Shown here: positions 33,553 through 42,300 of the stretch, piece after piece
Position numbering within the stretch: position 1 is the stretch's first letter
How the letters are laid out: each line of letters opens with the position of its first letter
Assembly: GCA_963790075.1 (NCBI GenBank)
Contig: CAWBNG010000008.1
Span: forward strand, 310,001-374,000
Source: CAYOUV01 sp963790075
GTDB taxonomy: Bacteria > Chloroflexota > Anaerolineae > Anaerolineales > Villigracilaceae
Direction: 5' to 3'
DNA length: 64,000 nucleotides
Program-made: the position numbers and the translations under genes
The notes under the pieces: model-generated
What the model saw: the letters and a program-made list of their open reading frames with translations, nothing else
The model's database searches: none
What the model was told of the DNA's origin: nothing

Positions 33553-36500
33553 ATGACTGATCCCAACCAACCCGAACCGGAGGACGCTCCCGAGCGCTTC
33601 CGCCGCCTGCTCTCCTCCGAAGGCGAGACTCTGTCGGACCTGCCCGAATCACCGCAGGAAGATACGCCCGATCAAGCGCAAGGCGATACGCGTGTCAGCA
33701 CACGCGCCCATACGCCGACCCCCCCGGTGATAGGCATGACCCCTAATACGCCTCCACCGGCTCTCGATAAAGACAATATGCCCCTGCCCCGCCGTGTGGA
33801 CGAGATCGACACTGGCGCCACACGCGTCAGCCCGGCGGCTTTCGTGCCTCAACCGACTGCCCAACGCTCATCCGTGAAGCGTCATACACAACCGACCCGC
33901 CGGCCTGCCAACTGGAAACGAGGGCTTGGCTGCTTCCTGCGTTTGATGATCGCTTCCTTGTTCATCTTGGTCGCGCTGATTTTGCTGATGGGGTCGATTG
34001 GACTGTACGAGTATTATTCGATTGCGAAAACACTTAACAATGTTGATGTGGGCAACCTGCGTGAGCGCGCATCCCAGTTCGAAACCACCCGCATTCTGGA
34101 TCGTAATGGGGATTTGCTTTACGAAGTCCTTGATCCCAATGCCGGGCGCCGCACTTATGTGCCGCTTTCTAAAATCTCCCCTGACCTGGTGGCAGCGACG
34201 ATCGCCACCGAAGACAAAGATTATTATTTGCATCCCGGCTTTGACCCCTGGGCATTGATCCGTGCCCTTTGGCAAAACTATACCAGCGGTGTAGTTGTTT
34301 CGGGGGCCTCCACCATCACGCAGCAATTGGCCCGAAATCTTCTGCTGTCTCCTGAAGAGCGTTCCCAGCGTACGTACATGCGCAAGGCGCGTGAAATCAT
34401 CCTGGCAGCCGAGATTACACGACGTTACACCAAAGACGAAATTCTCGAGCTTTATTTGAACGAAAACTATTACGGCAACCTGGCTTATGGCGTCGAGGCT
34501 GCGGCCGAGACTTACTTTGGCAAATCCGCCGATCATTTGAATCTGGCAGAGGCCTCATTTCTGGCTGGCCTGCCGCAGTCCCCGGCGATCTACGACATCT
34601 ATACCAATCGGGACGCGACCCTCGAGCGCCAGAAACAGGTGCTGATTTTGATGTTCCAACTCAGCCAGGAGCGGAATTGTATCGAGGTCAGCAACAGCAC
34701 TCAACCGGTTTGCGTGGACCCACCAACGGCTGTGGATGCGGCCAGGCAAATGGAAAACTACCAGTTCAAGCCGCCAGATATCCAAATGCGTTATCCACAC
34801 TGGGTTCAGTACGTACGCAGTCAGCTTGAACAACAGTATGACCCGCAAACGATCTATCGTTCGGGATTTACGGTCTATACCACGCTCGATCCCGATCTGC
34901 AGGATTCGGCCCAACAGGCGGTCACCTCGCAGGTCGCAGCCCTGGCCGACCGTCATGTGACCGATGGAGCCTTGGTTGCCATTAAGCCTTCGACCGGCGA
35001 AATCCTGGCGATGGTCGGCTCACCAGATTTCTACAACGTCGCCATCTCGGGGCAGGTCAATATGGCCGTCAGCCCTACGCGTCAACCGGGTTCATCGATC
35101 AAACCGATCAATTATGTGGCGGCCTTCGAGAAGGGCTGGACCCCGGCCACGCTGATCTGGGACGTGCCGAGCGAGTTCCCACCCTCGGGAGACCCGAACG
35201 ATCCGCGCCCGCCGTATATCCCGCGCAACTATGATGAGAAGTTCCACGGCGCGGTGACCGTCCGCACGGCGCTATCCAACTCGTTCAATGTTCCGGCAGT
35301 CAAGACCCTGCAATTCGTCGGGGTCTACGACGACCCCAACACGCCCCAAAAGGACGGCATGATCGCCATGGCCGAGCGGCTGGGTATCACCAGCCTGACG
35401 CGCGACGATTACGGCCTGTCACTGACTCTGGGCGGCGGAGACGTCAGCTTATTACAAATGACCGGCGCTTTTTCGGTCTTTGCCAATGGCGGCAAACGTG
35501 TCCCGCCGGTGGCGATTCTCAAGATTGTCGACTTCCAGGGGAATGTCGTCTACGAGTACCAGCCTCCGCAGGGCGAACAGGTCATCCGCCCCGAACATGC
35601 TTTCCTGATTTCGTCGATCCTGTCGGATAACGACGCGCGTGCCTGGATGTTTGGTTACAACTCGGCGCTCAACCTGCCATTCCAGGTGGCAGCCAAGACC
35701 GGTACCTCCAATGATTTTCGTGACAACTGGACTTTGGGCTTCACGCCTGACCTGGCGACCGGTGTTTGGGTCGGCAACGCGGATTACACTCCGATGCAGA
35801 ATACTACCGGTTTAAGTGGCGCAGCGCCGATCTGGTCGCAATTCATGCAATATGCGGTGCCCAAGCTGACCAATGGCAACCCGACTCCGTTTGTTATTCC
35901 CAACGGCATCGTAGAGAAGATCATCTGTGCTACTTCGGGTACGGAACCATCGCAATGGTGTTCCAACCAACGTAGTGAGTTTTTTGCTTCCGACCAGTTG
36001 CCACTGCCGCCTGGCCAGGATATGTGGCGCAAAGTTCAACTTGACACCTGGACCGGCCTTGAAGCCTCACCGGCTTGCCCGGATTTCACCACCAGCACGA
36101 TGGCCATGCGCGTGGATGACCCCTGGGCCCGTAAATGGCTTGAAACTGGTGATGGAAAAAGTTGGCTGGATTCGAAGGGTTTTCCACGCAACGTGACTTT
36201 TGCCCCAGACCGCGAGTGCCGCTCGCAAGATCCCCATCCAGATTTGCAATTCTACGGTTTAAAAGATGGAGAAATTGTCACCGATCAATTCCTGGACGTT
36301 TATGGCGTGGCTGATGCAAGCGAAGGGTTTAATACCTGGCGCCTGGAATACGGTCTTGGTGATAATCCCGACCAATGGCAGGTGCTGGTGGATAAGAACT
36401 CCACCCCGATTAAATCGCCTACCAACCTGTATTCGTGGAATTTGAGCGATGTACCAAATGGCGTGATCACATTGCGTCTCTATATAGAAGGTCAAGGCGA

Positions 36501-36681
36501 TGCTCATGCCGAACGCCGCCTTCATGTGACCATCCAGCTGCCGACGCCGACCCCCACGCAAACGCCTGTGCCGACGGATACGCCGACGGCGACCTTGGTG
36601 CCGCCAACCGCGATCCCCACACAGACGAATACGCCAATCCCAACCTTAACGCCAAGCCCGACTTCTACGCCAACACCATAA
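33553..36681 (+). CDS. Class A penicillin-binding protein (PBP1A-like)
   Basis: This 1042-residue bifunctional enzyme polymerises and cross-links peptidoglycan. Order: a long Pro/Thr-rich cytoplasmic N-terminus (1-125), one membrane helix (about 133-155), GT51 transglycosylase (ATEDKDYYLHPG with catalytic Glu near 220; GASTITQQLARNL), transpeptidase (SSIK near 514, SNSFN, KTGTS near 716) and a C-terminal extension with a beta domain and a low-complexity Thr-Pro tail (about 990-1042), probably wall-spanning. All catalytic residues are present. Ribosome binding site AAAAGGAA. A strong terminator follows. Confidence 0.96.
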   Translation: MTDPNQPEPEDAPERFRRLLSSEGETLSDLPESPQEDTPDQAQGDTRVSTRAHTPTPPVIGMTPNTPPPALDKDNMPLPRRVDEIDTGATRVSPAAFVPQPTAQRSSVKRHTQPTRRPANWKRGLGCFLRLMIASLFILVALILLMGSIGLYEYYSIAKTLNNVDVGNLRERASQFETTRILDRNGDLLYEVLDPNAGRRTYVPLSKISPDLVAATIATEDKDYYLHPGFDPWALIRALWQNYTSGVVVSGASTITQQLARNLLLSPEERSQRTYMRKAREIILAAEITRRYTKDEILELYLNENYYGNLAYGVEAAAETYFGKSADHLNLAEASFLAGLPQSPAIYDIYTNRDATLERQKQVLILMFQLSQERNCIEVSNSTQPVCVDPPTAVDAARQMENYQFKPPDIQMRYPHWVQYVRSQLEQQYDPQTIYRSGFTVYTTLDPDLQDSAQQAVTSQVAALADRHVTDGALVAIKPSTGEILAMVGSPDFYNVAISGQVNMAVSPTRQPGSSIKPINYVAAFEKGWTPATLIWDVPSEFPPSGDPNDPRPPYIPRNYDEKFHGAVTVRTALSNSFNVPAVKTLQFVGVYDDPNTPQKDGMIAMAERLGITSLTRDDYGLSLTLGGGDVSLLQMTGAFSVFANGGKRVPPVAILKIVDFQGNVVYEYQPPQGEQVIRPEHAFLISSILSDNDARAWMFGYNSALNLPFQVAAKTGTSNDFRDNWTLGFTPDLATGVWVGNADYTPMQNTTGLSGAAPIWSQFMQYAVPKLTNGNPTPFVIPNGIVEKIICATSGTEPSQWCSNQRSEFFASDQLPLPPGQDMWRKVQLDTWTGLEASPACPDFTTSTMAMRVDDPWARKWLETGDGKSWLDSKGFPRNVTFAPDRECRSQDPHPDLQFYGLKDGEIVTDQFLDVYGVADASEGFNTWRLEYGLGDNPDQWQVLVDKNSTPIKSPTNLYSWNLSDVPNGVITLRLYIEGQGDAHAERRLHVTIQLPTPTPTQTPVPTDTPTATLVPPTAIPTQTNTPIPTLTPSPTSTPTP

Positions 36682-36699
36682 TGCATAAGGGTTGATATC

Positions 36700-36728
36700 A
36701 GGGCGGCTGCAAAGCCGCCCTGGTTTTT
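36700..36728. terminator. Bidirectional terminator after the PBP gene
   Basis: Perfect 9-bp arms (AGGGCGGCT and complement), GCAA tetraloop, then GGTTTTT. It abuts the stop of the convergent methylase-like gene. Confidence 0.85.
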
Positions 36729-38958
36729 AGAACATCATCAGCTGCCCCCTGGTTTGTTCGATAGGGTCGCTGTTGATTTGCTCTTCCCAGGTTTGCCGGG
36801 TCAGGATGGGAATATCTGTCAGGCTGCGCAGCAGGCGGAACTTGACGAAACGCCAACCTTGCAGCTTCTCGCGCAGGGCAGGATTGCGCTGCTGCTTGTA
36901 GGCTGCCAGGCCAGCTCGTCCGCCAGGCAGGACGATCAGATTTTGAGCGGACAGCCTCTTGCTTTGACCAGCGATCCGCCCAATTAACGCCGAAGCCGAA
37001 AGGTGAAAAAAATAAATTGGTTTATGCTTTTCTTCCCAGGCCAACAGGTTATCTTCCATGCGACGCGTGCTGAAGTCCAGGCGTCTGCCAATCGCCTCGA
37101 TCAGTTGGTCCATTTCTTCCAGATCGTCACGTCTGTGAGCAGGGAGATCCTCGTCACGAAGTCTCCAACTTCCATCCTGCTCCGCTCCGTATGAGTTCAG
37201 CACCGCCCGGATAATCCCTTTTGAGGGTGTGAGCAACCCCGGAAATTTTGGGTTCAATGCACGCTGGATATCGAGGAACGAGCACTTCGGATTGTGCTGA
37301 AGGAACTGGACAACGGCCACTTCCACGCGATCCGGCAACGATTCGAACTCATCCCCGTCCGATTTCAGCCCCCACAGGCCGGTCTCCAGGTTTTGGTCAC
37401 TTCCACCGAGATGCTCCATTAATTTATCGCCGCTGACCGCCTGTTGAAGGCGGGCTTGGGCTTGTTTGACGGCTTGCTCGACTGGCTGCTGAGGCCGGAT
37501 CAGTCCGCCTGCATCCGCCAGGGCTGCCAGGCCGGCAATGTGCAGACGCAGATAGGTGACCGGCTCTCCCCACCCCGAAGCTATTCTACGAATCGAATTA
37601 CGAACCTGGTCCAGACCTACCTTTCGGTCGGGAAGACCCAGGTCCTGGCGTCGTCCCCAGATTAATTGAACGGCATCGTGTTGCGTCCGCAGCGCCAGAC
37701 CTTGCAAGGCGAAGCCGGAAGCCTCGGTGGCGACCAAGGCTGCGGTCAGGAAGGCTGGTTCGGGCTCGGGTAAGAATCCGAAGAAGGGAACCTCTGGAGC
37801 AAGCACTTCGAATAGATAACGGAGGGCGGCTTGCAAGGCCTCTGCATGCCAGTCCCAGTCATAGCGGCGGCGGCGCAATGCGACCTTGAATGGCTCAACT
37901 GCCTCGCTGCCCCACAGCCAGCCAGCCCATAAGGCTGAAAGGGTCCAGAAGGCCTGATTCGGACGCGGCAGGGCTGTGACCACCGCCTGGAAAGGCGCTT
38001 CCTTGAGATGAGTTGCCAGATCTTTCAGACGACCTTCGAACACGCAAATCCCACCGGACTCAGGTAGTTTTTGTGGCCAAATAACCAGCGGAACAGGGGT
38101 TTTGTCATCGGCCCATAAGTGCACACCCTCCTCGAGCGCTAGCCAGACATTATTCTCACGGAATGCAGCGGGAATGTTCAGTTGCTTGGGTCGCGGGCGT
38201 TCGGTGGGATGGGGCCAAAGCGTGTTGGCTGCATCACATGCGCTGAGCAACAGCGCTGTCAGCGCACGGTGACGCTCTTTGGTTAATTGCAGGCCATCCA
38301 GGCGATTGATCAGAGTCGCCAGTGCATCGATTTGGCGCGGAAGGTAATGGTTGAGCGCCTCCTCAACATATTGCCGGTCGGGGTCGTCCAGCGGAACGAC
38401 CCGTTCTAGCACGCGCGCGCGATGTAGACCGGCGGAGGTCGCTATTTTCCGGGCATGTTCCTCGTCTGCTGCAGTTGCCGGGCGTTCTCCGCCTTCGCCG
38501 CAGGCTTGGCACTCGTAGATACGCGCATAAGGTACATCCTCTCCCTTGCGCCATAGAAAAGCCTGCGCCGGGACTTGTTGCCCGCAATTTGCGCACTGTG
38601 TTTGATACAAGGCCTGTAGATGCGTTTCCAGGCGTTCGTCGCCTTTGGGTGAGACCGCTAGGTCCGCCAGGGCGGCTTTATATTCTGTTTCGAGCGGCGG
38701 ATTGGCGTTCATCTCAAGCTGGAAACGGCCAACCGGATTGTTGGCAGCAACCACCACGCGGAAACCGGCGCGCGCCATTTCCGCCGCCAGTCGGGGCGAC
38801 GACCCAAAAGGGTCCAGCACCCAGGCTCCGGCTTGGACGTGATCCGTCAGCCAGGCGGCTGCCATCCCGTCTTCCAGCGGCGGTAGAAAACGCTCCAGCG
38901 GTTCGGGATGCTCGATGGTTTTTCCAGGGATGTATGGAAATGAGTCGCTGATAGTCAT
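36727..38958 (-). CDS. Degenerate DNA-methylase-like protein with zinc ribbon
   Basis: The 743-residue protein resembles large adenine-DNA methylases of the DUF1156 type. An S-adenosylmethionine-motif-I-like stretch AWVLDPFGSSPRLAAEMA is at about 47-64, and a zinc ribbon (CANCGQ then CQACGE) at about 120-155. Where active enzymes have a DPPY catalytic motif followed by LSDFFYVWL-like sequence, this one reads TALPRPNQAFWTLSALWAGW: DPPY is lost while the surrounding pattern survives. The C-terminal half (about 470-743) is helical and unique. It may be a catalytically dead DNA- or SAM-binding protein. A TATACT box lies 8 nt before the ATG. No restriction partner is adjacent. Confidence 0.65.
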   Translation of the reverse strand: MTISDSFPYIPGKTIEHPEPLERFLPPLEDGMAAAWLTDHVQAGAWVLDPFGSSPRLAAEMARAGFRVVVAANNPVGRFQLEMNANPPLETEYKAALADLAVSPKGDERLETHLQALYQTQCANCGQQVPAQAFLWRKGEDVPYARIYECQACGEGGERPATAADEEHARKIATSAGLHRARVLERVVPLDDPDRQYVEEALNHYLPRQIDALATLINRLDGLQLTKERHRALTALLLSACDAANTLWPHPTERPRPKQLNIPAAFRENNVWLALEEGVHLWADDKTPVPLVIWPQKLPESGGICVFEGRLKDLATHLKEAPFQAVVTALPRPNQAFWTLSALWAGWLWGSEAVEPFKVALRRRRYDWDWHAEALQAALRYLFEVLAPEVPFFGFLPEPEPAFLTAALVATEASGFALQGLALRTQHDAVQLIWGRRQDLGLPDRKVGLDQVRNSIRRIASGWGEPVTYLRLHIAGLAALADAGGLIRPQQPVEQAVKQAQARLQQAVSGDKLMEHLGGSDQNLETGLWGLKSDGDEFESLPDRVEVAVVQFLQHNPKCSFLDIQRALNPKFPGLLTPSKGIIRAVLNSYGAEQDGSWRLRDEDLPAHRRDDLEEMDQLIEAIGRRLDFSTRRMEDNLLAWEEKHKPIYFFHLSASALIGRIAGQSKRLSAQNLIVLPGGRAGLAAYKQQRNPALREKLQGWRFVKFRLLRSLTDIPILTRQTWEEQINSDPIEQTRGQLMMF

Positions 38959-38966
38959 CTAAAGTT

Positions 38967-38972
38967 AGTATA
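38967..38972 (-). promoter_or_regulatory. -10 box of the methylase-like gene, near-leaderless
   Basis: On the minus strand TATACT ends 8 nt before the ATG at 38958; no Shine-Dalgarno. Confidence 0.45.
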
Positions 38973-39104
38973 CTGACCCCCTGAGAAAAAGCAATCCTAA
39001 TCGGACGAGGTTTGGGGAGCGGGATGTCCAGGATGACGGATGGGGTGGGGAGCGTGACGGTTCCGGTTGGGGCCGGGACAGCGCGTTCTGCGTAGTCGAT
39101 CCAT

Positions 39105-39411
39105 TTGTCCGTCACCGTCGACTTTGACTACAATTTAGGCTCCAAGTTCCAAGGCTTTGCGGAACCCGGTCACCATACACCGCCTACGCCTCGATTATAT
39201 TCGTGTCGGAGTATGACGATCCGTTAATCGATTTGCGCGCTTTGCTTTACCAGATCGAATGTGCTGTCAGGCGAACAATCGCCTACCGCAATGATGTATC
39301 TCAGAAAAACTGGCAGGCTTTGAGTACGGCTTTGATTTCGTTCTCTACCCGGTAGGCTGGGATAACGGCTGTAATTGAAAATTGGTTGAAATTGAATGTT
39401 TCTGGCTTCAA
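39105..39411 (-). pseudogene. Decayed GT2-family glycosyltransferase fragment
   Basis: Reading the minus strand across frames recovers a GT2 (DPM1-like) N-terminus. FSITAVIPAYRVENEIKAVL runs into LRYIIAVGDCSPDSTFDLV after a frame change near 39310. A TAA then interrupts before RIVILRHEYNRGVGG in the same frame. MVTGFRKALELGA and VVKVDGDGQMD follow after two more frame changes. These correspond to the nucleotide-binding DDCSPD and the DGDGQ motifs of the family. At least three indels and one nonsense codon are needed, and the C-terminal two thirds are missing. It lies just downstream of the GH13 gene. Confidence 0.7.
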
Positions 39412-39436
39412 GCGGTTCCCTCAAGCCATGATTTTT

Positions 39437-41005
39437 CTAGGTTTCCTCGACAAGTATACGCGCTTCGTGAGGTTCTAACGGCGATCTCGCATTCCCGACG
39501 GTTGTGTTGGATGATAACAGCAAATTCCATGAGCTATTTTGGATCACGGAGTCGAGCGACTCTTTGCTGCCACTGAAATTCAATACGACCGCGATGGTTT
39601 GCTCGTGCGTTTTCCGTAGGTAGGCTAAGACCTTGCGCGGCTTAGGGGTCAGTGCAGTAATTGCCCCGTGCTGTAAGGCTGGGTATTCTTTGCGCAATGA
39701 GATCAGCCTGTGCGTGAAATGTAAGATGGAATCCGGCTGCTCTAATTGCGCAGCCACGTTCCGTGTTGCGTAATTCGGGTGGACGGGTAGCCAAGGCTTA
39801 ACACTCGAAAAGCCGGCATGAGGTGAGTCATCCCATTGCATCGGACTACGGCAAGCATCGCGGCCTTTGTACAACGGCCAGTAGCGTTTGCCGGGTGGAT
39901 CCAGGATCTCACTGCGTTTCAACGAAATGTCACGCATGCCAATCTCCTCGCCGTAATATAGAAAAGGCGTCCCGCGAAGTGTCAGGAGCATGGCTAAAAC
40001 AACTTTCGCGCGGCCATCGCCTTCCCCTTTGGCATAACGGCTGGCAGAGCGGACGATATCATGGTTGCTTAATACGTAGTTTGGCCAAATTTCTCCGCTT
40101 GCAAACTGATCCCACTTTTGGATGGCTTCCAGAAATTGAGACGGGTCATAACGGCGGAAAGTAAAGTCGAAATTGAAGGCGGCATGTAATTTGCCAGGAC
40201 CGGAGTACCAGGCAGCTTTTTCCGGGCTGGCGATAAAGGTCTCGCCAACAGCGTAACGCCCGGTATATGAGTCCAGCATGCTGCGCAGTTCGTTAAGCAG
40301 CGCGATCATTTCCGGCCGGTCAGCATCGTAGATATGCCGCTGTTGGTCGAAGGGACGGAGCCCGAGTTTTTTAGGATTATTGCGCAGCACGGCGTCTTTG
40401 AAATAGAGATTGAACACATCCAGGCGGAAGCCGTCCACCCCGCGCTCGAGCCAGAAACGTACCACATTGAGTTGCGCCTGGCGAACTTCAGGATTGTGCC
40501 AATTGAGATCAGGCTGCTCGGTAAGGAACATATGGTAAAAATACTGCTCGCGCTCGGGGGCATAGGTCCAGGCGCGGCCGCCAAAGACCGACTGCCAGTT
40601 ATTGGGGATGTGATCCTGCCAGATGTACCAGTCGCTTTTTGGATTTTTGCGGCCGGCGCGCGATTCCAAGAACCAGAGATGCTGGTCGGATGTGTGATTT
40701 AAGACCAGGTCAAGCACGACGCGGATATTCCGCTTGTGGGCTTCGGCCAGCAGGTTGTCGAAATCGCCCATAGTGCCGAAGCGCGGATCTACGTCGGTGT
40801 GGTCGCTGATGTCATACCCGAAATCGGCATCTGGCGTCGGATAGAACGGAGAGAGCCAGATGGCGTCGATCCCCAAATCGGACAAGTAATCCAAATGGGC
40901 TGTAATACCGGGCAGGTCGCCTAATCCATTTCCGTTGCTGTCAGCGAATGAGCGCGGATAAATTTGATAGATGACACCATCGCGCCACCAGAGAAAGTTG
41001 GGCAT
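39437..41005 (-). CDS. GH13 alpha-glucosidase (oligo-1,6-glucosidase-like)
   Basis: The 522-residue product is a GH13 family enzyme acting on alpha-glucosidic oligosaccharides. It has WWRDGVIYQIYPRSFADSNG at the start, DLVLNHTSDQH, the nucleophile in GFRLDVFN, the acid in AVGETF and the NHD motif in VLSNHDIVR; the calcium-type DSNGNG loop is typical of oligo-1,6-glucosidases. No signal peptide, so it is cytoplasmic. I start at the ATG at 41005 (MPNFLWW), which has GAGGA at proper spacing; the frame to 41056 is not conserved. Neopullulanase or trehalose synthase activity is less likely at this length. Confidence 0.92.
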   Translation of the reverse strand: MPNFLWWRDGVIYQIYPRSFADSNGNGLGDLPGITAHLDYLSDLGIDAIWLSPFYPTPDADFGYDISDHTDVDPRFGTMGDFDNLLAEAHKRNIRVVLDLVLNHTSDQHLWFLESRAGRKNPKSDWYIWQDHIPNNWQSVFGGRAWTYAPEREQYFYHMFLTEQPDLNWHNPEVRQAQLNVVRFWLERGVDGFRLDVFNLYFKDAVLRNNPKKLGLRPFDQQRHIYDADRPEMIALLNELRSMLDSYTGRYAVGETFIASPEKAAWYSGPGKLHAAFNFDFTFRRYDPSQFLEAIQKWDQFASGEIWPNYVLSNHDIVRSASRYAKGEGDGRAKVVLAMLLTLRGTPFLYYGEEIGMRDISLKRSEILDPPGKRYWPLYKGRDACRSPMQWDDSPHAGFSSVKPWLPVHPNYATRNVAAQLEQPDSILHFTHRLISLRKEYPALQHGAITALTPKPRKVLAYLRKTHEQTIAVVLNFSGSKESLDSVIQNSSWNLLLSSNTTVGNARSPLEPHEARILVEET

Positions 41006-41104
41006 GCATATCCTCACTGAAAGTGCTAAACTAGAGGGGAAATCCGGCTGCGTCAATTATATGTTAAAAGTGTTACAATCTTATTGCTTTGTATAAGCGT
41101 TTGC

Positions 41105-41110
41105 TATTAT
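41105..41110 (+). promoter_or_regulatory. -10 box giving a probable leaderless regulator mRNA
   Basis: TATTAT ends 7 nt before the ATG at 41118; TTGCTT lies upstream with short spacing. Confidence 0.5.
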
Positions 41111-41117
41111 AGAAACG

Positions 41118-42290
41118 ATGATGCCAAATTCAGGGGAACATATCCTGCTGGTCGAGAGCGATCCGAACATAATTGATCTGGTCGCGCGTCAGACATTGCA
41201 ATCACTGGGGTACTACGTTGATGTGGCCAATAACGCGGTCCAGGCGCTGCGGCTCGCGATTCTGACCCCCCCTGATCTAATCGTCACAAATTTGAATCTA
41301 CCCGACTTGAGTGGAAAAGATCTGCTGGTCGCCCTGACATCTCAGGGCATCAATGCGCCAATTATCCTGATTGCGGAAAGGGGCAGCGAAAGCGACCTGG
41401 TCCAGGCTTTTCGCTTGGGCGCGACTGATTACCTGCTCTGGCCGGCACGCGATGCTGAAATCGCGGCAACTGTCGAGCGAGGGCTTAAGATCGTCCGGGA
41501 GAGACGCGCCCGCCAGCGACTCGACAAGCAGTTGCAGCTTGCTAATCAGGAATTACAGCGCAAGGTGCATGAGCTGACCACCATCCTGGGGATTGGGAAA
41601 GCGGTGGTCTCCATTACCGATCAGCGTATCTTGTTTGATCGGATCGTCGAGGGAGCTGTGCAGGTCTCCGACGCTGACATGGGTTGGTTGTTGCTGCGCA
41701 GAGAGCGCAAAAATAAATTCCTGCTCGTGTCTCAACGCAATTTGCCCGAAGCCTTGGCCAGGAAAATGGACCAGCCTCTGGATGACGGCGTCAGTTCTCT
41801 GGTTGCTCTTTCGGGCGAGACCTTGACAATCCATGGCGAACCTTTGAAACGTTTCAATGTTTCCAGATTGGGATTGGCAGTTGCGGTAGTACCGATCAAG
41901 GTCAATCAGGAGGTGGTCGGACTTTTACTGGTGGTGCGTAAAGCTCCAAAACCGTTTGAGCGCACTGAGCAGACATTACTAGAAGCAGTAGCCGATTATG
42001 CCTCGATATCGTTAGTCAATGCACGTTTGTTCCAGGCTCTTGAGCATAGTGCTCAACAGGCTAAGGATGGGGAACGTACCCACATGGAGCAGCTTGAGAA
42101 ATTGCGCGAGCAGGTCGGTGAAGGACTTGTCGATGTATTGCACCCCTTGGATCTGTTATTGCAAGTCGAGGATGGCCACCTGGAAGAAAAGCAACGGATT
42201 GTCTTAGAGAATATCCAATCAGAATTGCGGCGCCTTTCGCAGGCGGCTGACATAATTAACCAGTTGGATGTACTGTCTAAAAAGGTATAA
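41118..42290 (+). CDS. Pseudo-receiver plus GAF signalling protein
   Basis: The 390-residue protein has an N-terminal CheY-like domain (1-125), a coiled coil (about 128-160), a GAF domain (about 160-315) and a terminal coiled-coil helix. The phosphoacceptor Asp is replaced by Asn58 (LIVTNLNLPDLSG), and the conserved Lys by Trp108 (DYLLWPA), so the receiver should not be phosphorylated. There is no output DNA-binding or kinase domain. It lies 10 bp before the histidine-kinase gene, whose own N-terminal receiver is also degenerate. They probably form one signalling unit, the GAF sensing a small molecule. Confidence 0.88.
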   Translation: MMPNSGEHILLVESDPNIIDLVARQTLQSLGYYVDVANNAVQALRLAILTPPDLIVTNLNLPDLSGKDLLVALTSQGINAPIILIAERGSESDLVQAFRLGATDYLLWPARDAEIAATVERGLKIVRERRARQRLDKQLQLANQELQRKVHELTTILGIGKAVVSITDQRILFDRIVEGAVQVSDADMGWLLLRRERKNKFLLVSQRNLPEALARKMDQPLDDGVSSLVALSGETLTIHGEPLKRFNVSRLGLAVAVVPIKVNQEVVGLLLVVRKAPKPFERTEQTLLEAVADYASISLVNARLFQALEHSAQQAKDGERTHMEQLEKLREQVGEGLVDVLHPLDLLLQVEDGHLEEKQRIVLENIQSELRRLSQAADIINQLDVLSKKV

Positions 42291-42291
42291 T
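42286..42291 (+). promoter_or_regulatory. Possible -10 box of the histidine kinase overlapping the previous stop codon
   Basis: TATAAT includes the TAA stop of the upstream gene and ends 9 nt before the ATG at 42301. It could give an independent near-leaderless transcript. Confidence 0.35.
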
Positions 42292-42300
42292 TATTTATCA

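Noticed and set aside
36540..36680. Tandem CCGACGCC-like repeats resembling a repeat array
   Set aside because: They encode the Thr/Pro-rich C-terminal tail of the penicillin-binding protein in frame; there are no spacers, so this is coding low complexity.
38475..38951. 158-codon plus-strand open frame
   Set aside because: Antisense shadow of the methylase-like gene.
38714..39115. Minus-strand frame starting MTDKWIDYAERAVPAP
   Set aside because: Its second half is out of frame inside the methylase-like gene, and its first half overlaps that gene's promoter and the GT2 relic; no family similarity.
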